In this document: positions 1-10,281 of the stretch, in pieces
Layout: every line of letters begins with the position of its first letter
Numbering within the stretch: position 1 is the first letter of the stretch
Assembly (NCBI RefSeq): GCF_026745355.1
Contig: NC_079205.1
Coordinates: 42,160,182-42,224,181, forward strand
DNA length: 64,000 bases
Source: Beta vulgaris subsp. vulgaris
Taxonomy: Eukaryota > Streptophyta > Magnoliopsida > Caryophyllales > Amaranthaceae
Direction: 5' to 3'
Notes under the pieces: generated by a model
What the model saw: only the letters and a program-made list of their open reading frames with translations
Database searches by the model: none
Told to the model about the DNA's origin: nothing
Translations under genes and position numbers: made by a program

Positions 1-1
1 C

Positions 2-157
2 CCATATTCTTTTCAATTCCATAGATACAAGTGAACCCCCAAAAATCGACACCACCAGGAATATCCATTCCTTGTCCCTTGCATAGAAAGATATTTCATC
101 AAGGAATTCTCTAGCAAGGATATTCCACATATCAGCAATTCCCTTAGCTCCAAAAAA
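2..157 (-). other. Unassigned coding-like stretch at the window edge
   Basis: Read on the minus strand this is an open frame of about 50 residues that includes the stretch FLDEISFYARDKEW and ends at the window edge. The composition looks protein-like rather than random AT-rich sequence. I do not recognise the family. It could be a downstream exon of the FHA-domain gene to its right, part of a neighbouring gene, or a transposon fragment in that gene's intron. No start codon or convincing splice site fixes its limits. Confidence 0.25.
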
Positions 158-1145
158 TTATGCAACATGACAAGGGCATTGTCATAGCACAACTCATGTC
201 TCAGTAGGGTGCTGGTATAGATGCAATACAGAAATGGGAAAACATCACAAAACATAAAATGCGGATACCACAATTTATAAAATAACATATGAATAGAAAA
301 TAAACCAATACTTCGATAGAATCCCTAGAAAAAAATGACATCTAAAGGATCTCACTTTGCTTATTATATTCTCAACGTTTGTGTTATCTTGATAATTATG
401 AGCATGTGTTTGAGACAACTATAGAAAATTACAAGCTATAAGCCAATGAAGAAGACCAATCTCCCTTGAATTCATCTTTCTTGAATAATATTTATGGTCT
501 CTGATGGCTTCGCTCTTTTCAGTCACACCAATCTCCCTTGAATTCATCTTTTTTCAATCGCTAGTGGCAAAAGGACACCAAGTGTCACAGAGTTGTATCT
601 CAGACGTATTTCATGCATATTCCATAAGTGTTCACATCAATGTAAAAGAAGAATTCGCAATTTCAAATGTCTAAAGCGTATGAGAGTGTGAATATATACA
701 AGTCACAGCACACAAAAGGCTGAAATTTGGCTCTATTTGTCCTCTAGACATGCAATAAGAACTAAAGTTTCGCCAAACAAGAGTTGCGATCAATAAAAAA
801 TTCTTCCGGAAAAAATACACTCAGCACACTAGTTGCTCTTTAATGTAAATGGGCTTACTGGTCATCTACGTGACAAGAACTAAACATCCACAAGCCACAG
901 AATTCAGAGTATCAACCGTTCAGCCCTTTCTTTGGAGATTTAAAAAGAGTCTCCTCATTAACATTTTAGTTCTATTGTAACCAAAGCAGCTAACGAAGAA
1001 GAGTCGAATCTAGCAAAAGATTAGTCCACTTCCATTGCTGTTATGCCAAACAAACAAGACAAAAGTTGAAGTATAGACGGTTCTTTGGCCACCTATGACT
1101 ATCAAGTCCTTCTAAAAGGCAAACCTGCTAAAAATGATAACTAAC
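158..1145. other. No gene recognised; probable intron of the FHA gene
   Basis: AT-rich sequence downstream of the third FHA exon. It contains a short direct repeat of about 30 bp (near 455 and 527, beginning ACCAATCTCCCTTGAATTC). I found no continuation of the FHA/RING protein in any frame. Confidence 0.4.
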
Positions 1146-4100
1146 CTTCTCTTGTGGAAGCTGGCACTATTTCACTGCCACACTTGATACCAATAACATC
1201 TTCACTCTCTAGTACAGCCCCATCAATAAGTATCAAATTTGACCTACGTTTAAGACAAGATCACTAGAGAAGTAAGGGAACAAGGCTTAAACTGGAATGC
1301 AAAAGAAAGATACCTACACCTGTAAGGCTGTAACATGAAAGAACTGTATATCTTTATTATATATGTCAAGAGGGGTAGCACACCAAAAAATAAGAAAAGG
1401 AAAAAAAAAATAAAGATAACTAACTACTGTTTTTTAAACAAAGAATAAAAAGAAAAACAATAATTAAACTGAATAGCAGTTATTTTACAAGAAAAGAAGA
1501 CAGTGATTCCTAAATTTATACGTAACTCCCATTTCCACTATCATTCTCATCATTCATGCTTCCATTTCAACTTCTTCGAAACATTTATGAGTTCATCTTT
1601 TCAACATTGAATATAAATACAAATTTGGGAAAGTGCATCAGATGTTATCTAACCTAATTGCTTAGTGCTCCTCCCTCATAGCCTCATCATTCTCACGTTA
1701 AAGAAAGAAATGGGGATAAAGGAAAAAAAATGGCCGGTGGTAGGAATTGACCTCATGTGTGGGAATATGGAACCATGGTCAGGTTGAAATCATCAACGGC
1801 CAAAGGAACCATACAACTCCGTCTTGGGTTGCTTTCACTGACAACTCTACCAACACCGTTTTCTGTCAGATTTTCTCTTTTCTTTGACCAAATTATTTTT
1901 TCTAATTCCGATTATTTTGGCATTTATCCTGCTTTAAGTTTATAGTAATAAATTTCTATGTGTTACTAAAATTTAAAGGTAGCAATGCTTTTCAACATAA
2001 TCTAAGTAGGGTGTGCAAAATCATTTCTTTATTCTTGGATAACATTGACTGATTGTATGAGTTTGGTACTTTGGTATGTAGGTTAGAAAGAGAATTTAGA
2101 GTAGAATTTGGGGACTGATATACCTTATGAATAAGTTTATTGACGAACAAATTGACATTGATGTATGATAAAGAAGAGGAAGAAAATATGGCAGGTCGGA
2201 GGAAAGGTAAAAATAAGATTCTCGATGTGTTATAAGAAAAGAAAATTTGAACATCAAAAGAGTATCTGCCAAATAATTATGCAATAAATATTTGCTTTGT
2301 ATGATGCCATATATATAGCCTACATAAATAGATAAAGATAAGTAATTACAAACATTGATGTATTATTAAGAAGAGGAAGAAAATATGTGCTTTATAGGAG
2401 TATACAATAGGAATTTAGTGAAGAAAAGTACAAGTGCTCAAGGTTTTAATATGGATTTAATGGTAACTATTACTTCTAACACAAATCATTGAAAAATTTT
2501 TAATTTTCTTCACACACTCTCGATATGCCTCCGCATACTTCTCACGAATCCTTACGTCTTTACCGTACATTTTGTTTTTCAATGTAGGCTTGGCCATGAG
2601 CCGAGCCGAACTCTTAACCTCATTTGACTTGGATTGATTTGGTTATTCCGAATTCAAAGGCAAATTAAACAAGTCAAAAAAATATTTTAGATGATCATTT
2701 ACTTTCTTTGTTAGTACATTGTTGCATTAAGAGTTTTTTTTTTATATAAAACTTTGAAAATAAGTTTGCTAACAAATTATCACTAGATATAATTATGCAA
2801 TTCATTGAACTTTGACAATGATTTCGCACGCATAGCGTGAATTCAAAGGCAAATTAAACAAGTCAAAAAAATATTTTAGATGATCATTTACTTTCTTTGT
2901 TAGTACATTGTTGCATTAAGAGTTTTTTTTTTATATAAAACTTTGAAAATAAGTTTGCTAACAAATTATCACTAGATATAATTATGCAATTCATTTAACT
3001 TTGACAATGATTTCGCACGCATAGCGTGCATATAAGACTAGTCTCTATTATATTAAATCAAGGGGGGAGCAACGGTGTCCCTCTTTGAATTTACATATTC
3101 ACCCCTCCACAACATAAAACCATTACACACATAAACTTACCAAAAAAAATAAAACCAAATCTCTATTAAATCCAATCAACTCATATAATTGTCAATCACA
3201 TAAACTTGCCAATAAAAAAGATTCAATCAAATTAGATTAAGATCCAATAAACTATAAAAATTCATAATCAAGAATTTACCAAAAATTGATACCACCAGCA
3301 ATAAAAAAAAAAATAGCATTCTCATTAGAAAGACAACTCATATACAAAATTAATCACAAATACAAACTCCAAAAAAATTCAATTTCTTCATTACTTGGAT
3401 ATGCAATTTCATCACTTAAACTTACTTTAAAATGTTTTTAGATACTATTTGTAAGTATTTAAATACTTCTTACTCACCAAATGAAGGTGAACGTAGATAC
3501 GTACTTTCATAATTTTATTTTTCATTTCTTTTAATACCGAGCAATAATTATGACTAAATGTCACCACATGCATAGCAGAAAAAAGCTAGTATATACATAA
3601 AGCAGCACTGGGCTATGGTGAGGTGGCCCATGTGCCATCCCATGGGTACCAGCAGGCCAAGGGCAGCCGACAGCCGGCTCACGACACAATAGGATGGATC
3701 CCTATTCCACCTAGAATGGAGCCCAGCATGGCACAATTGGGAAACCAATGGGCCAGTGTGTGCCATGAGGTTTAAGAGAGATTAATATTTAAATGGAAAA
3801 CGAAAAAATTTCAAAGTGGACAGATTGGGAAAAGAGAAAAAGGGATAGATTGAACTGAGATAAACAAAAAGGGAATAAGAGGATATATGAAGGGTTATCA
3901 AAAGACTCTTATTGGAAATAGTCTAATTGCTATTAAGAGAAACTCTAGTCAATATGGGAAAAGAAAAAAAAAAAAAAAAAATACAAATGAATAAAGCAAA
4001 GTACACACATGGAAATTCGGTACATGTTTTCTTCCACCAAAATAAATAATGTCTCTAACAAACTTGTCTGGTTAAGAAATGAACATGGCAATCAAAAGTC

Positions 4101-6528
4101 AAAACATATTATGAGAAATGAACATTCATATGCTGACTATGCACTAATATAACCTTTCCCTGAAATAGCCCGAAAGCTATTATTATGAGATGGAATCATA
4201 GAAATGAAAGTAAATATATAACAAGAAAATTCTACATACCGAATTGTAGATCTCTAGCCAGCATGAATGACCATTCACTACCCAAATTAGCATCTAGCTC
4301 ATTGTTGTCCAAGCAAAACAATATCAATAATTTTACCTATCTACCCTCCACCCAAGAGATTTCAAACACACAAGGCACACAAAATGTACTCAGGATCCTG
4401 AAGACTAAGGATGAGCCAAGAGGTGAAGGCACACATGTAGGCAAAACAAGGCATAATGCATATAATTTCTTGATAGTTTCTTGTATATATGGCCATTCAT
4501 ATAGAAGAATATTTAAATATTCAACACAAGATCAAATTTCAGCAGAAGCTACATTATCACTTAAATTTTCATTGTAATACATTTTAACATCTTATTTTTA
4601 TACATTTCAATAGGTAATTAATACTTATCTTCTGTCTCCAACTTCGTGCCCTTTGATATACTCCCCTTTCCACTCCTTCCATGCACCCACCCGCCCACCC
4701 CCTCCATCCCTAAACAACATAAAGGAAGGGAGATCTCATGAACTCACACATTTTGTTCTATACTTCTATCCTAGAAAAGCACCATATCCAAGATTAATGG
4801 CCCAAAAAGAAACATGACAAGATATGTACCTCTTGTTTCTGATAGTGGCAGAACAACGATCCAAATTCCGAATTATCTGGCACCATTCAAGCTTATCAGG
4901 AGTAGACGAGGTCTGTGAGCATACAATTGTATCACCTGAGCTTATCTCAATGCTTGCATAGCTTGAATCAGACGGCACTACAACAATTTACAAGAAAACA
5001 AACAGTAAGTAGAATTCAGATGTTAAAAGAGAAACCAACAATAGTACCTATTTAGAACACAAATAATTGTACTCTGGCTCCCTAACAGAGGTCCGAGCTT
5101 TTTCAAAAAGACTTAGGCTATGTTCTTTTGGACTAAATCAGTTCAGACTTCAGACTGGACTGAAATGAATTTGTCTGAACTGAACTCATCTGATTTGATT
5201 TGGACTGAACTGAAATGAATGAAAACTGTGAGAGGAAAATAACTAGACTGAACTCATGTGAACTGAAATTAAATGATTTTGTCTGAACTGAAATGAAATG
5301 ATTTTGTCTGGACTGAACTGAACTGAATTTTTATTAATTCAGTCCAAAAGAACAGAGAAAATAGATCATGGCATCAGCAAGGAAAGTGTCAAGTGAAATT
5401 ATAATGAAAAGAAGAGGATGCTTTATGGGAAGCGGTCTATTTTCCAACTAATCGTTAAATGTTACGTCATATATAGCACACATCCAATTTTCTCATACTG
5501 AAACCAGACTACATTATGAAATGAACTGACACAATGGCGCAAAAATAGAAGTAACAATTGTCACTTAGATTGAGCTGCTAACCAAGGATAGACTCTAGGA
5601 TAATACTGTACGAAAAAAGACAGAAAAAAAAAAAAAAGCAAACGGAACCCCAGCAACATAAAAACCTTCTTTCTTGGATTCCGACAATGATACCTAGTAC
5701 TAGTTTTTCCTCCCTACGACTAATCTATGCGCAAATGTCAATTTTTAATAATTTTGCGCAATATAAATATGTAACTTGGTCTGCCTTGGTTTAATTTGCA
5801 AGGAGAAGAATCCTAGCTTGGCGAAAATCCAATTGATGAAGAGAACGCCTAGACAGCACTCAGAGAAGTAATTAGCCACAGCAATTTATATAATGCACTT
5901 CAAATTATATTGCTTTTTGCCTAGGATGGACAAGGATCTCCATCCAACAAAGGTACAGGCACATATCTGTTTTAGCCATAGTGACCATACAATTGTATAA
6001 CAAAAACAAAAAAAAACAAAAAAAAAAAAAGACTTGTGAAAAAGGCTACAATACTTGCAATTATCAGTAATCTACTTCTAAAGAAAATGCAAACTTGTAA
6101 ACAAAGAATTGCATCCACCCCCCAAACAAAAAGAAAAAAGCAGAAATTAATAACAATTAGCAAACAAACCCATGAAAGTTCATGCATTCATGGCTAACAT
6201 CCCGCACTAGATAATGGTACTTGGGAACATAAATTGATCAAAGATAACTAAGTGGCTAACATCCAATTAATTGATAAATTAGAACATGGAATAAAAAAAC
6301 CCCAGTTCATGATGTTTTACACATATGCAAATTCTGTAGTATAGCAGCATTAAGGGTGGATTAAAAAATGGTGGCTTTGCTTCGAAAAAATGCTCAGAAA
6401 AACAAATTGATAGAAAACCCACATTAGTATATATCATAGATAGAAATTAAAGCAAGAATTATCATACCAAGTTTGGCCCAAACTTCATCAGAGGACTTGA
6501 AACTGGATGATGATTGTCCAACTTCCAT
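1146..6528 (-). CDS. FHA-domain protein, CHFR-like E3 ubiquitin ligase (N-terminal part, gene runs off the left edge)
   Basis: Three exons join in phase on the minus strand: 6528-6468 (start MEVGQSSSS, ends phase 1 before GTATGA), 4977-4830 (after TTGTAG, ends phase 2 before GTACAT) and 1243-1146 (after CGTAG, ends phase 1 before GTTAGT). Together they encode about 102 residues. These read VWAKLVPSD, then [19 protein letters not shown], then [11 protein letters not shown] and a short tail ending STREG. This is the order of a forkhead-associated domain, with the phosphopeptide-binding strands around IRN...S.NLILIDG. The layout resembles plant CHFR-type proteins, in which FHA is followed by a RING finger that ubiquitinates nuclear targets. 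No RING exon is visible here, so the ligase part would lie left of position 1146. Introns are 1.5 kb and 3.6 kb, the second enlarged by Helitron sequence. The exon chain is well supported; the CHFR assignment is inferred from the FHA part alone. Confidence 0.65.
2650..3027 (+). repeat. Two tandem copies of a 189-bp unit
   Basis: Copy 1 (2650-2838) and copy 2 (2839-3027) are nearly identical over 189 bp and differ at only a few bases, for example cattgaac versus catttaac. Each ends with the short hairpin CGCACGCATAGCGTG. In copy 2 the hairpin is followed by CATATAAGACTAG and then T, the form of a Helitron 3' terminus. The duplication is therefore of a Helitron 3' end inside intron 2 of the FHA gene. 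Confidence 0.8.
3042..3588 (+). mobile_element. Short non-autonomous Helitron next to another Helitron 3' end
   Basis: Position 3041 is the last base of a CTAG terminus, 14 bp after a hairpin. The next bases, TCTCTATTATATTAAATC, have the form of a Helitron 5' end. About 545 bp further on, CATGCATAGCA is followed by AAAAAAGCTAG and T, a degenerate hairpin plus CTAG terminus. Helitrons insert between A and T and make no target duplication, so only the end structures support this call. No Rep/helicase coding sequence is present. Confidence 0.5.
5116..5357. mobile_element. Tourist-like MITE in intron 1 of the FHA gene
   Basis: The left end reads TTA then GGCTATGTTCTTTTGGACT. The right end reads AGTCCAAAAGAACAGAG, the inverted complement with the last few bases mutated. 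The interior is a run of CTGAACTGAA-like short repeats. A TTA target flank and GG-initial inverted repeats fit the PIF/Harbinger (Tourist) superfamily. It shares the GGCTATGTTC tip with the larger element at 16894-18298. Confidence 0.6.
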
Positions 6529-8035
6529 TGTCAATGAAAGAAGGTTTTTTTTTTTTGTTTGGGTTTATTATGATTTATAGCTATGTTCTGTTGAATATAA
6601 GAAGAGTTGGGGTTTCATTAAAAATGGTGATGGAATGGGAGAAAAGTGGGTTGGCACTAGAAAGCTTGTGGGGGAAGTTGGAGACTTGGCAAACCCAATT
6701 GCCACCACTACGGGCTTCGCAATATTGCACTTGCTTTGTTTTAGAAAATGGCTGGTGAAGACTCCAATTTTGGATTTTGAGATACAAATCTTTACCACTT
6801 TACGTATTAAAGAGTTGTGTATTGGCATAGATGCATAATATCAATATACCTAATTAGTTTTTTTTTTTTCGGACGATACATCGGGTCATTTACAATAAAC
6901 TTTATTTTAAAATTCTATAATTTATTTTGCTACTTATCGTATTTTTTATCCATTAAAAAATTGAAAAATTCACGTTACGACCTGATAAGTAAAAAAAATT
7001 GAAAGGTTTGAGTTTGAAAACAATATCTTAGAAGAAATTGTGGTAAGATAATATGATATCAATATTCTCTTGTAAGTTACGTAATAAGAGTGTTAGAAAT
7101 GTATATACTTGTTTAAGTTTTTTTAGTTAATTACAAGACTTCATCATATTTTATTTGAAACATTAGACAACAAGGTCATCGTGTATTGATGGTTAAGCTC
7201 TTACTTGCATTTTAAAAATCACGTGTTTGATACCTTGCACTTACACATTTTTTTAAAAGTGAGAAGTATACGTAGACATAAAACATTTGCATTAGAAATG
7301 TGAGGAGAGTGTCACTGGCACGTAGGCTTTCTATGACACGCCTTTCAATATATTTGTATAGATAAATTTTATACCTCTAACCTCTTCTACCCATCTCTCA
7401 TCTTCCAACTTGACTACTTTTATACGTATTCACATTTCACACCCTCTTCCTTAGTGAACAATCACTAAGGGGAAAAAAGATAGTATGGGAAAACCGACTA
7501 ATTAAGCAAAAACTTTGAAAGGAGATAACTTTAACTTTTTTTAAGAAAATTATGTAACCTTTCAAGATGTATGACGTAGTTTAATCAAAAAGAAAAATCA
7601 TCGAATATAATGGTCAATCTAGAGAAATCCTAAAAATGGTAAAAGTTTGGTTATGGGGCTCGGAAGAGCGTAAATTTCAAATAAAAATTGTGCACATTTC
7701 TTCGATATCTACTATACAATATAGTGAAGAAAGAGAAAAACAAATCCTCGACAAACGTAGGAGCCAAAAATAAAACTGCATGATGAGCCAAATATAACTT
7801 CTTCGGAAAATATATCCTTCTTTATTTCTCAATATTTCGTGCCTAAATGAAATGTTGCAACTATTATCAAATACTTTTTTCTATATATAGTATGTTATAA
7901 TTTTAGAGATTTCTCGTTTCAGACATCCGATCCAAGTGTCTCATACTTTAGAAAGACATAAGTTGTCTCCAAAAAAAAATGGAGTTAGGGTAAAGGAAAA
8001 CAATCTAAAATTTTAAAACGATCTTGTATTTTAAT
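6529..8035. other. Upstream region of the FHA gene; no gene seen
   Basis: AT-rich sequence that would contain the promoter and 5' leader of the minus-strand FHA gene. Open frames near 6507-6838 overlap one another on both strands and show no family resemblance. A possible weak terminal-repeat pair (GTCACTGGCACGTAGG... near 7310) was not resolvable. Confidence 0.4.
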
Positions 8036-8253
8036 ACTTCCTCCGTTTTTTTTAGATGTTACACTTTCTATTTTAGGAAGTTTTAAATTAGATGTTACAC
8101 TTTTATTTTGGGTAATAACTTCTCTCTATCTCTCTCCTATCACATGTTCACATGGGACCATTTTATTTTTCATTCTCTCTATCTCCCTCCTCTCCAAACA
8201 TTACCTAGGAGTCCGTGATTTGAAAAGTGTAACATCTAAAAAAATGGAGGAAG
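8036..8253. mobile_element. Stowaway MITE
   Basis: Ends are CTTCCTCCGTTTTTTTTAGA and its inverted complement TCTAAAAAAATGGAGGAAG, flanked by TA on the left and TG on the right. The long inverted repeat continues through ATGTTACACTTT. The CTYCCTCCGTTT tip with a TA target is the signature of Stowaway (Tc1/mariner-derived) elements. It has no coding capacity at about 218 bp. Confidence 0.85.
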
Positions 8254-8497
8254 TGTCTTATTTGGAATCCATTTCAAATTAGATATTCAAATTTGAAATT
8301 TTGATTATTGGATATCAAAATGGATGTTGATTTTTTAATTTTGAATATCCGATATCTGAAATATTATCTGAAATTTGTATTGATTATGGAGGAACTATAA
8401 ACCTTTTAGTGATACACACCTATTTTATTGTTCCGCCTAATTTTTTACCCTGAAAATAGTATATATTTATTAACCTAAATATTAGTTCTAGCGCGAA

Positions 8498-9073
8498 TGT
8501 TGGAAAAAATAATGACGGCTTATATAGCCTAGTTGAAAAAGCGGACTCGGATATCGTGTTTATTTGTAAAATAATGACGGCTTATGACGTAGGCAGATTG
8601 GCGGAAAAGTTCGAAAAGGATTTGCGACAAAAAGCCTGAACTGTTTTGCGGAAAATGGGCCTACGGAGTCCGATTGACTATTGTGATACCTTTTCGGAAG
8701 CGGAACGACCCAACGAGTCAAACTCACTGCTATGCTGTGACATATAGGCTTTTTAGGCCATCCGGGTCCGTCCAAGGCCCGAAATCAGCTTTTTAATTAT
8801 TTCCGAATTTAATTATTTCCTTAATTTCGTATTAGGGTTTTGTTTAACGTATTTAAACATTATTAGGTCAATGTTTGGAGGGAATTTTGACTTTTGATAA
8901 TATCACATAGTTTATACTCTTTTCTGGTGGATTCCGGAGTTTTACAGATTTATCGCTTGTAAATCTGTGTGTTCTTGATTCGAGAATTGCGCTTGCTTTT
9001 CTCCATTGATTCCGACTGTGTCAGCTTATATAGCCAAGTTGAAAAAGCGGACTCGGATATCGTGTTCATTTGT
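8498..9073. repeat. LTR-like segment with a 51-bp direct repeat at its ends
   Basis: A 51-bp sequence containing AAAAAGCGGACTCGGATATC occurs at 8517-8567 and again at 9023-9073 with few mismatches. A second short repeat, AAAATAATGACGGCTTA, occurs at 8505 and 8568. The segment from TGTTGGAAAAAAT (8498) to GACTGTGTCA (9023) has the TG...CA form of a solo LTR of copia type. The surrounding 8260-9230 is rich in GGATATC motifs, suggesting an older repeat that was invaded. No coding sequence is present, and the exact borders are uncertain. Confidence 0.4.
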
Positions 9074-9303
9074 TCCAAAAACTATCAAATATCATAAAGT
9101 TTTCCTATCAAATACGGATATCGGATTTTGCAAGTTCCGGATATCAGATGTCATATTTGGCATCTATTTCATATCGGATATCTGATCCGCACTCAACTCC
9201 ACTTGAAGTTACGGTTCCTGAAGAATATGCAAATGTTGAACCTTATTCACCTATCACCTCGGATATCGGGTATCATATCACCTTCCTGTTCGTAAGTACT
9301 AAG

Positions 9304-9930
9304 TAGATGTGATCATTTACGGGCTTGGCCGAGATGTGGGCCGAGCCTAACCTTAAAATTTTTCTGACGAGCCCAATATGCCTAATACAAGCCCTTTTAT
9401 GCGGTTTAACTACTTGTCCATGACCCGTCCCGATAAACAAGCAGGCTGGCCTAATGGGCCTATTAATACCTTTATTTTAAAAAAAATAAGTCTAGCTAAT
9501 TTCCTTTAATATAGATAGATTAAAACATAATTTTGGTTAAAATCACAATGTAAGATAAAGAGAAAGTCAAAAAAATTCGTAAAAAAAAATTAGAGGCCGG
9601 CAAATTAAGTTGTAAAGTTAAGAATAAAGATAATTATGTATTACCAAAGCTATATTAGTGCAAATAAACTATATATTCCAAAAGATAAATCAACACTAAA
9701 TTAGTAAGATTAAAAATTAAATTTCATAAAAAATAGATATTATGATAAACTGGCCGGGCGGGCTAGTCCGCGATATGTTTGAGGTTGTCCATATCCGCCC
9801 ATTAATATTAGCTGGCCGGGCTTGGCCCGCCCATATAGAATTTTTTTTCAAAATATGTTGTCCAAACCCGCAACTTCAACGGACCAGTCTGGGCGGGATT
9901 AGCAGGCCGCCCCGCTCGTGAACGGCTCTA
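9304..9930. mobile_element. Non-autonomous hAT element with a perfect 8-bp target duplication
   Basis: The element starts TAGATGTGATCATTTACGGG and ends CGTGAACGGCTCTA; the ends are imperfect inverted complements. It is flanked on both sides by GTACTAAG (9296-9303 and 9931-9938), an 8-bp duplication typical of hAT transposons. Both ends are rich in GGGC/GCCC motifs and the centre is AT-rich with no coding frame. It lies just downstream of the 3' end of the kinase-like gene. Confidence 0.8.
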
Positions 9931-10281
9931 GTACTAAGTATAGAGATGCTCCTTTGAAAATGTCAGAAAGATTTAACAGCTTTCAGTACAATTGCTGTTC
10001 AATGAATGTGCAAAAATGAACACCTTGGAATTTGGATGCCCTACTCATCTACTTAAGCCTAGTTAGCTCATTTACAAACTATGTTGCATCTCCAAGAGAG
10101 ACTAGGTTCAGCTGTAGAGCTGAACTATTACATGGTCATTCGATCAATAGAACCTGCACAACATTCGCACATTGCACAGCCGCAATCCAGTATTGCAGAT
10201 AAACTAATGGTAGTTTTCGAGGCTATAATACATAAACAAAACATGAAACTCATTCAAAGTACAATCACCACAGCAAGAAAG

